Shown in pieces: positions 23,601-37,668 of a stretch of DNA of 64,000 bases. The stretch spans positions 2,294,001-2,358,000 of the forward strand of contig PQWQ01000003.1 in assembly GCA_002943765.1 (NCBI GenBank). Direction: 5' to 3'. The position numbers and the translations under genes are program-made. Under the pieces are notes generated by a model. That model was not told the DNA's origin. It worked only from the letters and a program-made list of their open reading frames with translations, and did no database searches. The first letter of the stretch is position 1. Each line of letters opens with the position of its first letter. The stretch is from Psoroptes ovis (Eukaryota; Arthropoda; Arachnida; Sarcoptiformes; Psoroptidae).

Positions 23601-26411
23601 ATTAATCGTTCAATTTAAGAGGAACAATCAAAGAATTTGAAAAAGAAAATCGAAATAAAACAAATCCAAATACTGAATCAGAAAAAAATGAATAATTTAT
23701 CTTAGTCGCCTGAAAAACAATGACCAAATGTTGATTGAATTTTTTACCAATAAATCAAAATTATGACGGGTTGACGCCTGTGAGCCACAAGTGAGTGTTG
23801 ATGTTTAATGAAAATACCAAATAAAACAAACTCTGTAAAATCTTTTCAATAGTTGAAAATTGAACAATTATAACGGCGAAAAAAAATCGAATATTGTTCG
23901 GGTTGGAAAGATGTGAAAGTAAAACAAAAATATGATTGAATACATTTGATGAAAACAAAATCCCATTTATCACATTTCACAAAGCAAAGTAAAAAAAGGA
24001 AAAATACGAAGACAAAAGTAAAAACGGTGCTAAAAGCTTGATATACTCCGACACAAATCAAATCAAATATAAATATGAATTTCATAAAAATAAATGAAAT
24101 GAAATTAATCAAATAGAATTGCAAAAAATAAAATGAAAATATTTGAAATTTAATTTGGCGGTTTCGGCATTATTTCATTCATTTATTCATTCATACATTC
24201 ATTCAATCATTTATTCACCAACCAACAACATTTGATTCATTGATTTATCATTAATTTGTCTAGAATGAAACAAATGAAAAAAATAAAAGAAAAACATCCA
24301 AAATATTGAGGTTAGGCGCTCCGAGAAAAACGAATAAACCGAAAAAATTGAAATTGAATTCATTTGTCAATTTGAATTGAATATCAATCGAATGAATGAT
24401 GGTGGTTGTTCACTCAATCAAAAATAACAAACATAAATGAAGGGAACCTAAAAATTGTTTCAGCAGTTTCGGTTATTTGTTTGTTGTTGAACCTAAATGC
24501 AAATTTATTACTAAACAAACATCCACCACCGCCACCACCACGACGGTAAACAAATGAATAAATAAATAAATGATTAAATACGCAAATCGATAAATCGTGC
24601 ATCCTAAAAAGTGTTAGGCGTGTTTGTTTTATTTTTTGTTTTTTACCCGAAATCTTGAACAACCAAAGTAAACAGCAGAAACAAACCGTTAAACCGAAAT
24701 CTTATGAAATTTTTCTGGACAGAAAAAATTATTTTTACATGGATTTATCTGTGTATTTTGTAACAAAACATGGATATTTTGAAACATTTTTTTGTTTCAA
24801 AAATTCATGAAATTTCAGTTTAAATAAGAAAATCGGAGAAAAATCAAATAAAAATTTGAAATTTAAAATTTCAAATCAAATAATTTAGTCAGCATCGTAT
24901 CAACACGCATTAGCTAATTTTCGATCATATGTTTTCATCGAATTTTTTTATCGATAATTTAACATTAAATTAATCAATCGATCGATCGATTATTTTCATC
25001 AATTTCCCTTAAATGATTAGAGTTGATTTAATTGATGATTGGATATGAAGGAAAAAAAAATTTGATAATTTGTTATAATAATTTCAATAATTTCATATCG
25101 GAAATTTTGATCGAAAAAAATTTTTTTCAAAATTTAATTTTACAACTAAATGTTGTTGTTGAACATATTATCCAACATATTACATAATATTATTTGTTTC
25201 CTAAATGTTTTTTTTTTCATATTTTAATGATATAATCGATAATTATCGATGGAAGAAACAAAAATTTTTCTTTAAAAAAAAAATTATCAAATTTTTCAAT
25301 CTATTCTCATTGATTCAATCATAAAATTTTTCTACGAGTATTTCTGTGTGTGTTGGTCGTATGTTTCTCACAATTATCGATGATCATATATGATTTTTTT
25401 CACTTTTTTTTCCAAGAAAAAAATAATGAAAAAATGTAAAAATGAAAAATTTCAATTTTTTTGCTACCTTGGCCAAAGTGATTAATGAATTTCGTGAAAA
25501 TTGGAGCAAAATTTTTTTTCCGAAAACTAACTTGTGAACATAATTATTTAATGTTTGGCACCGGCAGTAGTTGAACAACAAGCAACAACAAGCGCAATGA
25601 ATAATTTAAAAATACTTGGAAATTAGACTTACAATAATAATTAACAAATGATTATTACTGTTATTATAATTAACGGTAAATTGTAAAAAATAAATCAATT
25701 AAATTGAAGCCAAGAAAATTGAGTGTGTTTAAAATGGTTTAAATTGAATAACTATTGAAAAATTATGAATTCATTTAATTCCATGTAATTAGATTGGAAT
25801 TCGCTTGCGTTTTTTCACATTTTCATTTGTCCATTGTTCCACGTTCTTTGTACCGATTGTTAATGAATATACAATAAACACAATGGCTATATGAATGATA
25901 ATTATATATTCAAATTATCACTCAGTGAATATCATTGAAAGGTCATCTTTTTTTCTTTACTTTTGTTTTGTTCGATTAGCATCTCGGCGATTTTAAGGCG
26001 ATGATAATTTATTTATTCATTCACTCAATTTATCATTCGACATCATCTCGACCCACAAAAACAGAGCATATCCAGATTTAGATTTGACAAAATTTTCTGC
26101 ACATTTTTTCATTCATTCGTCAATCCACAATGGCAAACACTGAAACACTTGTTACAGCTGCTTAAACAGCTTTTGTCCATGTTTTTTTTCTTTACGCTGA
26201 AAGATCATATCTACGGTGTGAAATCACGAATATTTTTTTTTCGTCCGAGAAAAAATAGGGAGAAATCAATGAAAAATTTTTGTCAATTTCTCGCTGCATT
26301 TTTTCCATGATTCCGATCCATTGAAGTATGTCATTTGTGGCGAATATACGAGAGACGAGAATACACAATTAACACGACAAAAGGAAAATATTTGTGAAAT
26401 TATGTAAATAT

Positions 26412-26459
26412 CCACAGTTGGATGGCTTGTATTTGTGATATTCCAACTTATATCTGTGG
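26412..26459. repeat. Interrupted inverted repeat
   Basis: CCACAG followed directly by TTGGA (26412-26422) is mirrored by TCCAA (26442-26446) and, after a 7-nt bulge, CTGTGG (26454-26459). It would form a bulged stem of about 11 bp. It could be a structured RNA or an eroded small transposon; nothing else supports either. Confidence 0.5.
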
Positions 26460-27130
26460 TTTTTCCTTTATTTATAACAAAAATGCTGAAAATTTCGGAT
26501 ATTCAAAATGTGTTTTACCTGTTGCTCATGTTGAAATTCATGAAATTTCACGCCAAGAAATCCGATCAAAAACTAAACTTTGAATGATCCGTATCCATAT
26601 TTTGTGTAATTCTTTGAAAAAAAAATTAGATCACAAATGAAGAAGCTAAAATAAATAATTATGGTAAATTTCATTTCAGCAAAAATCAAATAGAATAATT
26701 GACTTTGTTTGGAAGCTGTTCAAGCTCAAACTGTATTTTGCTTTATTTGAAAAAGATAAATTGATTTTTATTCAATTTTTTCATTTATTCATTTATCTAT
26801 TTGTTGAACAACAACAACCAGAAAAAATTCTTCATTTCATTTATTATGATGATGATGATGATGAACTAATTTTTTCTATTTTGTGAATTTCTGTTTATTT
26901 ATCATGAATTATCTACCTTTAGAAAATGGAAAAATACCTATGAAAAAAAAAATACCAATGATGATGATAATAAACAATAACAATAATAATAATAATAATA
27001 AATGGATCAAATTCAAAAGAAATAATAATAATAATGAAAAATATGGTGTGGCCACCAACAACAACAACAACATTTCATATTTCATCATTTATTTATCATT
27101 TTTTCGTCTTCATATTTCGTTTACTTGTCC

Positions 27131-27151
27131 AAAAAAAAAAAAAAAAAAAAA
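27131..27151. repeat. A21 homopolymer run
   Basis: An uninterrupted run of 21 A in non-coding DNA. Confidence 0.9.
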
Positions 27152-29381
27152 TGAAGAAAATAAACCAGATTTTTATCATTAAAAATCTATGTATTTTCGT
27201 TGTTTTTGTGCACAAATTCAAATTGAAAAAATATGAAAAATATCATATAAAATATCTTTGAAAATTTCGATAATCATTTTCACAATATATTTTTTTTCAA
27301 ATCCAACCTTAAAACAGTAATAATAATGATAATAATAACAATATTACCACCGACAAGTGTATGAAATGAGAATAACCAAAAAGTAGAAATATGAAAAAAA
27401 ACAATGCATTTTTCATTTGAAAATGAATGAAAAAAAGTTTTTTTCCACCAAAAATTGATTCAAAAATCCGTCGCTTTGATTATTGAAAAACAATTGTATT
27501 ATGATAAAGATGATGGATAATAATAGAAAAAAACGGTTAAAGGGCAAGCAAAATATAGTAGAAAATGGTTCAAATATGAATAAAATCAAATGAATGAATA
27601 CATCATTTGTCATTTGATGATAATCATCATCATCATTGGCAAAGGTATAATCGAAAAAAATGGATAAAAAATGGAAAAAAATTATTCAAAATTTTTCGCC
27701 ATCATTTCTTCATTGGATAAATGGAAGAAACGAAAAAGCCAAAAACCTATTTACCATTAACATTACCTGTGTGTGTGTGCGAAGATTAAATTTTGAATAA
27801 TTTTCGTATTTTTCACATCCGAATGAATTTTTAACCAATTTTCAATGTGAATTCGTGTGAATTTAATTTATGATAATGATCATTACATTTTGAATGAATG
27901 AATACTGTGCCATAATTTTGAATGAAATAAATTCTTTTTTTGTTATATTCATGATAAGATCTAAAAGAAAAGAAATTATGATTTCATTGTCAAAAGATTA
28001 TCTTTTTTTACAATGAAAATGGGAAAATCATAATAAACACAAGAAAATTTCATTTAAAAATTATCAATTTGGAAAAATTCCAAAAACATTTGATTTAAAA
28101 TTGATGTCAAATATTTCCATTCTCCTCGATTAATGTAAATATAATAATAGACCAAATATATTCGATGGCCAATTTACAAATTATCAATCACACACACGCA
28201 CACCCAATAAATTGATCAATTGAATCAATATTCAATCATATTTTGTTTGAACAAATACATTGTTTGATTTCAATTTTCAAGCAAAAATTTAAACAAAATT
28301 TCCAAAAAACAAATTGGAAAACAAATATCATGAAAATTTACAGCATATTTTGAACAAAAATGATAGCAAACACCTGTTTGAATCAATATTATTATTATTA
28401 TTATTGTAATCATTATTAGCATATGAAACATATTTGTTTAGTATCCACCAACAACAACATCAACAAATGAATATCGATTGAAAATTGAAAATCGGTTATG
28501 CACAAACATCGAAATGGAAATTAAATTTCCGATATTTTTTTAATGGATGAAGGAAATATCATAACAAAACATATTAAAATATATTTCATATTTTTTCCGG
28601 TCAATCCACACAAATAATTGTGAATATTGATTGAAAATGTGTTTTTGTTTGTGTTAAGAAACATATACGGGTTCGCTTTTTTTCCACTTAATAATTTGGT
28701 GAAATTTCGATTTGGCTTCATATCATCATTGAGCAACAAAAACTCTTCCGATTCACTATCGATAATCAACAACAACAACAACAACAACAATTGGCAATTG
28801 ATCATTATCGTCTTCGAATATTGATAAAAATAATAATAAGGATGGAAGCATGAAAATTGAAAAAAAAGTGAAATGAAATATCGAAATATTGAAAGAAAAA
28901 CGAAAACAAATCAATATTCGAATCATCGATATTTATTAATCATGAAATGAAGAAGAAGAAGGAATAAAAAAATGTATTTCGTTGGTTTAATATCAAATAA
29001 TAATTATAATTATTATAATAATAATGATGATGATGACGATAATGATGCAGGTAATACCTGAAAACAATGATAATAATAATAATGATCACACGCACATCAT
29101 TAAAATCGATCAATAATTTTTAATTAATTTTTTTGTTGTTGTGGTTGTTGATCGAGGTAATCTTTATCATTCATTCAAGTTATTTGTAATTTGAAGTTGC
29201 CGAAATCGCTGAACATACAATTACATAATCAAAAAATTCTCCAACGATCGAAGAAATTGAAGGAAATTCGTTTGAAAAAAATTTGAAAATAATTAAAATT
29301 CGAAAATAAAAAACCGGGAAATGCATTTTATTTTATTATTTTCCATTCAATTTACTACTTTTATTACTTTTACTACCTTTA

Positions 29382-29591
29382 GTAGCTCTTCAATTTGATG
29401 GATTTATGAAGATCAATATAGGTCTTACTGTCTCTTTGATTAATCAATCAATCAAAAATGAAATTAATCACGAGTGCAGATTCTGTGCTTATTTAACCAA
29501 CATAAGCAAGCATTATTTACCAAGTACTAATCTGCCGAGTACTTTGGAACATGAAATGCCAAATGAGAAAAACAATTATCATTTCTCCTAA
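29382..29591 (+). other. Weak candidate terminal exon
   Basis: A pyrimidine-rich tract ending TACCTTTAG looks like a good splice acceptor. It is followed by an open stretch of about 70 codons ending in TAA at 29589-29591. The peptide has mixed composition with a C-x2-C pair (ECRFCAYL) and little homopolymer, unlike most open frames here. AATAAA follows within about 60 bp. Open frames of this length are expected by chance in a window of this size, and no upstream exon or family was recognised. It could be the last exon of an unknown plus-strand gene or an accident. Confidence 0.2.
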
Positions 29592-32500
29592 ACAAAATTT
29601 ATGTCTACCGATTTCCCAAAAACTAAAAAATAATTACCAACAAAATATAAATAAAAGTAAAAATATAGATCAATAATAGATTATGTAATAATTATCATGA
29701 TAATAATAATTACATCATAACTATCATATCATATACAAAAATAACAACATAATGTGGTATCATTATTCATTTATGCACTAGTATGTCTATTTATCTATTT
29801 AAAAAAAAATTTATAATATCATCTTAATGATCACATAATGATTGTTTGATTTATGCACAAATGCATGCCAGTGTGTGCATGTGAGTACGTATCATACTTT
29901 ACTTCATATTTTTAGCCTAATAACAAACAGCTGATGATAATGGGGATTTATTTATTATCATCATAAATCTTTAATGATGATAATTGACAAAAAGCCGGTT
30001 GATTTCAATAATAATCATGATACTATAGATGAAAAATAATTTTTCCGGTTACATCATTTGAATATTACAAAAGTAGATATGAAAATTTTGGCTTGAAATA
30101 TCATTTATTTATTGATTTTAGATCATATTAAAGTCGGAAATGAATAATCACTTTGTTTACCGGGAAAAATCTAATGAAATTGGGAAACATGCCATTTAAC
30201 AACTTTGATTCAATTTTCATTAAAAATTTTTCAATATATTCCAATCAATGTTAACGACTTTTTTGGTCCATTGTGCCAGTGTTGAACATCAACAGCAACA
30301 ACGATCAAAAATTAAAGCATAACAACAAAAAATTTGTTCAAAGCAAAAACCGTAAAACCAAAAATGGCATCTTCATATTTATCTATTTATGAATTCGTTT
30401 CACATGTTTTATTATTTCATTTTTCTTCTTTTTTTTTCTGATCATTTCCTATCCATTTTATCCCATATTATTGTATTGTATTGTTGTACAGAGATGATTA
30501 CATATAATACGAATAAAATACAAATTTATTATTTATTGATAACAAATACAAATGAATCGAACCGAATCGATGTTATTCGTACAAACATACAAAGATAAAA
30601 TAAAATTTGAGAAAACAATTGATTGTTTTCCATTTTGAATCTCATTGTTTCAATATTTTCACATTTGAAATCCACCATCAATGAAAAAAAAACATGGCAA
30701 CAAATCGACAAAACAATACAATTCAATCAATTTTTTTTCGAATATGTAAATCTTTTCAACTGTATTTTCCGATTTCTGTCGATGTTGCTGTGTTTGGTTT
30801 GTTGACTGGTCGATTGTTTGGTCATTTGTTTGTTTCCACGGTTTTCGAAATGAATAAAAATAGTTTTTTTTATGATTACTTGTCCATATTTTTCAATTAT
30901 TGTTACTTTTGTCATGGATTTTATTATTTTTTGAACGATTCAATCAATCAATCGATCATTGATTGATTGATGCTTAAATTTAATGTTTGAATCAATCATT
31001 TCTCATTTTTTATATTTATTTTTGAATTGAATTCTCTATTGAATTGATCGAAAATAAACAACAGATAAATAAATAAATAAATAAAACAAATATGGTCATC
31101 ATCATCTCATAGATCTGATATTTATTTATCTATCAGCAAACCGATTTTCCCCGAATCGTCCGTTCATTCATTTGTTCGGTTGATGCGGATGTTTTCATCG
31201 TTCATTTTTTCACTTTTTTCCATTGATCATCATTATAATCATCGTTATTATTTCGTCAATCGATTGAAATGAATACAGCCAGATGCGAATATCGGAGAAA
31301 AATTGGAAATTTTTTGGTAAAAACATGCGAAAAATTGCTCAGAAAAATAAAAATCTGAAATATTTTATTTTGGAAACATATCATATACTTTTCACACCTA
31401 CAAGATGCGAAAAAGTGAAAATAAATTAAGAACATATGAATTTCAGACATATATTTACTCAGATTATTTTGAAGTATCATTGAAGCATATGCGATAATAA
31501 CTGTAGGAAATTGGGAAAAAATGAAATGAAAATTGGAAATTGGAAACCTAATTTCATTGCATTAAGAACCACACACACAAAAAAAATGAATGAATAAATC
31601 TATGAAATGAATAAATGAAATATTTATCGAAAATAGAATGGAAAAAAAACAATGCAAACTCAATTTTGTGTGTGTTTAATTAATATTTTTTCAAGAAAAA
31701 TCAAAATGAAATGAAATGGAAGAAACAACAGAATAATTTGACCAATCCTTTAGGCTATGATTATTCCAGTTTTACAGTTGTGTCCATTGTCCATCCATTG
31801 TTCATCAATGGTTTTGTTTTTAACCAAAAAAAACGAAAAGAAAAATTGGAGGAAAATTGAAGAAAAACGGAACAAAATGTCCCATTTACATTTATAATTA
31901 TGAATTATGATGATGAACAACATTACAAACAATGATCAACAACAACCGACAATCATATCTCATTAAATATGACGAAAAATACATACATAAAATTATCATC
32001 ATCATCATATTTAATACATAAATATGACCAAATTATTATTATTATTATTAATTGATTAATTAGAACAAAATTAAAAGGATTTAATAATTTGTAACATGAT
32101 TTAAATTGAAACAACTAGAAAAAAAATTGCTTTGTTTATAATGTTAAAAACAAAATGTGAAACATCATTAATGTCTTCTATTCTTCTTCTTTTGTAACAT
32201 AATTTCCTCCATCCATTCGTTCATTATTATTATTGTTTTAAATTATGATTAAAATTATTTTGATGAATGAATTATTATTATTATTATAATAATCACAATA
32301 ATTTCACTCATAATTATTATAATTATATGATGATGATGATGATTATTTTGGTAATAATTTACCAACTGTTAAATTTTTTTCCAAAAAACGCTTGTTTTCT
32401 TCATTCAAATAGTAAATCATTTTAAAAATTTTAAACCAAAATTATACAAATAATCAATTTGATTGAATATAATGATCATGATGATGATGATTATGATGAT

Positions 32501-32613
32501 GATGAAACGATATGTGGTTTTATTTGCAAAAAAATATCAAAATTTCAATTATTCATTTGTTTATATTTGTTTCGATATGAAATCATTCATCTTGCGGATA
32601 CAGATAATGATTG

Positions 32614-32630
32614 AGTGTGTGTGTGTGTGC
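32614..32630. repeat. GT microsatellite
   Basis: A short GTGTGT array within non-coding DNA. Similar short GT/CA arrays occur near 49395 and 56722. Confidence 0.8.
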
Positions 32631-33495
32631 GGTAAAACATGAAATTGATAATAATAATTTTTCTCGAAAATTTCAAAAGTCAGGTGTCCACAAAATTGTT
32701 TTTGTAAAATATTTATAAATAATTCAGCAATTTAAAATTGAAATTATACGAAAATTATACCTAGCAAAAAACAAAATGGAATGATTATACTTTTGCCATA
32801 TTTTTTGGTCGAAAAACCAATTCATTTTCACCAAATATTAATTGAATGTTTTTTTTTTTTGGCTAACTTAGTAAAAAAACACGGCAATTTTTCATTCGAA
32901 AATTATTTGATCTATTTTTTTTCATCTTCAACCACCACCATTATTCATATCGAAAATCGAGAAATCAAAAAACAATAATGAATAAAAATCACTTTGGTAA
33001 ACATTTTTTTTTCGATAGATTTTCAATCAATTGATTTTCCGATCCCAATATTAATAATAATCAATTGATTGAATGATAAAATATTTACTTGTGGAGGAAT
33101 GAAAAACTCAATTGGAATCAATAATAAATCAAATGATGTTTTTTATAACTTTGGCTTAGTTAAGAGTGAAAAAGTAAAAAAAAAAAAATTTAAATTTTAG
33201 ATTAATCAAATATTGAAAGTTGATATAGCAGAAACAACAAGAACAACAACCAAAACACCACCAAAATAATTTTGAAAAATTGATTTATGTATTTCTTTGG
33301 TTGTAACAATTACAACAAAATATTATAAACACACCCGAATTTTTACCAATATCCTGAATACATCTGAGAATGATTGAATATTTTTTTGTTCCGAAATATT
33401 TTGCACCGAAAACAATGGTGAAACATGAAGCATTCAATCATAAATATATTTGATTTCAATTTATCAATTTAAGATTTTGATTTATCAAATATTTC

Positions 33496-33517
33496 AAAAA
33501 AAAAAAAAAAAAAAAAA
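33496..33517. repeat. A22 homopolymer run
   Basis: An uninterrupted run of 22 A with no gene-like sequence attached. Confidence 0.9.
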
Positions 33518-35287
33518 TGATTCATTTCATTTAATTTTCCCACATGTTGATCGCATGCATAACGGAACAATTCTCGATGATCAATGATTGATAAAAATTT
33601 GATGTTTTTGGTAATGAGGATTCAAAAGGATGGCCAGTTACAAGAAAAATATTGAAAACATTTATCACATTAAAACATTAAGCATTAAATCTCTAGGGAT
33701 ATTGTATATTGAAACATCTCGACATAACATTTATTGAAACTTGATTTGAAAAACAAAAACAAATGAACGAATGAATGACATTTAATATGAAATTATAAAT
33801 TTTTTGAATTTGATATTAAATAAATAAAATGGCATTTCTTTTGATTTTTTTTTCGAATGAAAAGAAAAACATTTTTACATCATTTATCTATGATTGAATT
33901 CAATTTAATCTGCTGGATGTAATAATACAAAAGCACACACACACACTCACAGGTAAATTCAAAATTTGATTGATGCATTTTCGCGTACCGAAACAAACCA
34001 TTGATTCAAATGACACATGAATACATTTAAATTTACAAGCAAACATATTTCAAACTTTACACACGTTCCCTTTACATCACATTTGACAGCTGATTCTCAA
34101 TTCAATCATCCCGATTTATTTGTATTTTGTATTTTGATGAATATCTGAGAAATTAAAATAAATAAATAAATAACCGTCAAACACCGATTGGACAACCATT
34201 GAACCAACCATCAATGAATAGATTTTCCGGAAAAATTAAAAAAAATTGTAAAATTTGTACTTTTACAAATCAAATTTACAAATTACAGATCAAAATTTGT
34301 AGGTGTGTTTTGGCATTATCCGAGTGTATTATTCAATTCGAAAGCTCAATCCTCATACATTTGATTATTAACATTTCCAAATCAATTAACGTTTGATTAA
34401 TTGAAGAATTTCAAAATTCGAAAAAATTTTAAATTTAGAAATCCTTTTTTATCTTTCAAGCCAATTCAATTCAACCCGAAAAACAACACGTGAATCGTTT
34501 GTTTGTTCGTTTGTTTATTTGTTTTTTTTCAGTGATTATTCAAGCCGAAATTATCTTCTTGGTCGGTCGGTTCGGTGATTTATAATGAGGTAGTCGATGA
34601 TTATGATTATTTTCGGTTACACATATATCATTCATTCACTCACTAACTCATTCACAATGAATGATCATACATAATTATGATTACCATCGAGCGATTATCT
34701 TTTTCTATTTTCATTTTTCTTTCTTCTTTTCCAATTTTACTTTCATTTTAAAGATTGAAAAAAAAATTGAAATCAATTTTCATTTGAAATATCAGTTTCT
34801 TCTTTTGAGTAAATCTCTCGTGATTTTTGCCGTGATTTTTCGGCCACTTTTCAAAACATCTTTTTTTTTTGAAAATTATTCATGAGTTATGCTGTTGTTT
34901 CAACGTTTGTTTGTTTGTTTGTTTTCGAATGATTATTTCAAAGTAAATTATGTTTAAATCGTGTTTGAATATTTTAAATTCATTATTTATTTATTTTTCA
35001 TTTTCAGTTTTCATTTTTTCAATGCATATTTGAAGATAAATAAATAAATCATTGATAATCACATACATACAATGATTTAACCAAGTGGATTACGATTATT
35101 ATTATTATAATAATGATACAAACCAAAATGAATGGATACATTTCAATAATCTTAATAATAATTATGATTTGAGTTTCAGAACAACAAGTTCTAGTTCTCG
35201 AAATCTTCGCAGAAAATTCAATGATTATATGATTATTATCATTATTTCATTCATTCTAGATGATGACAAATGAAAATTGAAATTGAA

Positions 35288-35308
35288 TTTTTTTTTTTTT
35301 TTTTTTTT
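35288..35308. repeat. T21 homopolymer run
   Basis: An uninterrupted run of 21 T in non-coding DNA. Confidence 0.9.
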
Positions 35309-36636
35309 GAAAACCAATATTTCCATAAGCCTGTTACCATTGTTTCACGTTTAGTTTAGTGTGTTTTTCTGTTTTTTTTGTGTTTTGTAATTAATGATAA
35401 TAATAACAATTCAAGATGTATTCGTTCATTTGAATTCAAATTTAAACTTCCGTCTAAAATATCTAATCGTATTTATGTCTTTTTTTTTGCTTCAAATGAA
35501 AAATTTTCCACATGTGTGATGATAATAATTATTACCATTTCAATAATGATTAAGATAATGATGATGATGATCTTATCAATATTTTTTTTTCCATCCAAAA
35601 ATCAATCAATCGATCAATAATAATCATTTATTCACCCGCTATTATCATTATTATCGTTGTTGTTTTAATTTGCATTTATTTGTTTCATTTATTATGTTTT
35701 TTTTTTGCATTCAACAAAATTCAAAATATTTCGTATGTTTTCATATTTTTTTTCTTTTCTTTTCTTTAAAATTAGAAACATGTACGAAAATTATTAACAA
35801 TTTCGAAAGATAATTATATTTAATGGTGTTTTTGTTGTTATTATTGCTGTTATATTGGTACTGTTTTTGGAACATGAATTGTTAAGCGAAAAAATGATAA
35901 TTGTGCAATAATTTATTATTTATTATTGAAAATCATTTTGTTCAATTAATTTTTCAATATTTTGATCCAAAAAAATACTGCTGAAAAACTCGTGATTAAT
36001 GATAATTATTGCCATAATCATCATCATCATCATTATTATCGACAATTCACAAAATTAAATTTTGCAAATCTGAAATTGAAAATTATTGGAAATCGTTTTG
36101 TGTTTGCTGATATGAATTGGTATAGACGCTGCTTCGCCCAATAAATTCATATTGAAAAATTCAAAATATCACCGCCAGTACGCCATCTTTTGCACATTAT
36201 CTTGTGTGAAATTCAATTTTTTTTTTGAGATTGAAGTTTTTTTTTTGGAAAAATTATTTAAAATTTTTGTCTTACTCAAAATGAAATTCAATAACCATAT
36301 CATCATTACGATACTCATCTCTCGTTCAATTAATTGATTAATTGATTTTGAATAGATAAATGGATGAATAAATGAATATTTGTACGATTATAATCAATCA
36401 ATTTCACATCTGATTCATCTCATTCGAACAAAGTTTTCCCTAATCACAAGTAATGAATGATTTCATTTCAATGATATTCACGTTTTATTTGTTATGAAAT
36501 ATTTGATATGTGAAATTTTTTCTTCATCATCCATTTAAATTTAACGAAAAGCATAATAAACAAATCAATGATTGTTGATCAATGATTAGGTGTTGTTGTT
36601 GTTGTATTGATGTGATCACAATTTTTAATCAACAAA

Positions 36637-36657
36637 TTTTTTTTTTTTTTTTTTTTT
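36637..36657. repeat. T21 homopolymer run
   Basis: An uninterrupted run of 21 T in non-coding DNA, about 200 bp upstream of the paired CACGTG palindrome. Confidence 0.9.
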
Positions 36658-36851
36658 GATTAAAAAAAGTCAAAACAAGCGATAGATCTCAGCTTCAAAT
36701 TTCAAAATAATTATATTGCGAAACATGTGTTGATTGCTCTTTTCAAAGTGAAAATAATCAAAGTTATTTCCAAGATTATCAAATGCGAAAACTCAAATGT
36801 GAAAATTCAAATAATTGATGCAATATTTTGTTTGATATAAATATTCTTTTG

Positions 36852-36874
36852 CACGTGCTAGAAAGGTGCACGTG
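36852..36874. promoter_or_regulatory. Paired CACGTG E-boxes
   Basis: Two copies of the bHLH-type palindrome CACGTG start 17 bp apart (36852 and 36869). With flanking bases, CACGTGC and GCACGTG also form a 7-bp hairpin stem. In DNA this AT-rich a doubled CACGTG is unlikely by chance. No promoter or gene start is established nearby, so a regulatory role is only suggested. Confidence 0.35.
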
Positions 36875-37529
36875 TTTAGACAATGGATATATTTTGGAAT
36901 AAAATCCAATACAATTTTAATATTTTTGCATTTGATAATTTGCTTAATCGATATTCCTGATTGTTTTTATGACATCAAATCGTCGAATTAGGCCCTTGGT
37001 CACAAGATAATTTGAATGTCTGCAATGGGCAAAGCAGGACGCATTTGTATTTAATTATAACCACCTTCATGTATCTCATCAATCAAAATACCGTTTGATT
37101 TAGCTGATTAAGGCGAAAAAAAAATCAAAACTCTGCATTCAAAAATTTTTGAAAATGATTAGAAATCAAATCCGTATTCATCGATCAATATTAAATGATT
37201 AAGATTTATAGGTTTACTTTTCTTAGGTGATTTATTTAATACCAAATAAACTACTTGTAATCATTAACCGTTTCGATCCTCGAAAAAAATCAATCAATGA
37301 TAATCAATAAGGTGTGGTTTAATAATAATCATGTTTTATTATAATACACTAACACACACACGCAAACATAGTTGGTAAATAATTGAGGATATACACGAAA
37401 GTAAAAGTGGAAAAAAATGTATCAATTTTCTGCATATTTTTGTCAGATATATTTTGATACACACACAAAAACATAAATATGAAATCCGATTACAATCAAT
37501 CTATTTCTTTTTATCCGATTTTCAATCAG

Positions 37530-37668
37530 GCGAAGGCGATCTTATTCGACCATTGAAAATATGATTGGAATAGGTGCCAATCCATACACAAATCGAGATT
37601 TCTTGATCTCAAGTTATGGTCAATTAGGATTTGTCAATTTTTCTCAGGATTATGACTGGTTCCGTTGA
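37530..37668 (+). other. Weak candidate terminal exon
   Basis: A pyrimidine-rich stretch ending TTTTCAATCAG gives a strong acceptor-like site. The frame after it runs 46 codons to TGA (37666-37668) with balanced composition, including GANPYTNRDFLISSYGQLGF and a DYDWFR end. It lacks the Lys/Asn/Ile runs typical of random frames here. I recognise no family. No upstream partner exon and no close AATAAA were found. It could be the last exon of a plus-strand gene with long introns, or chance. Confidence 0.25.
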
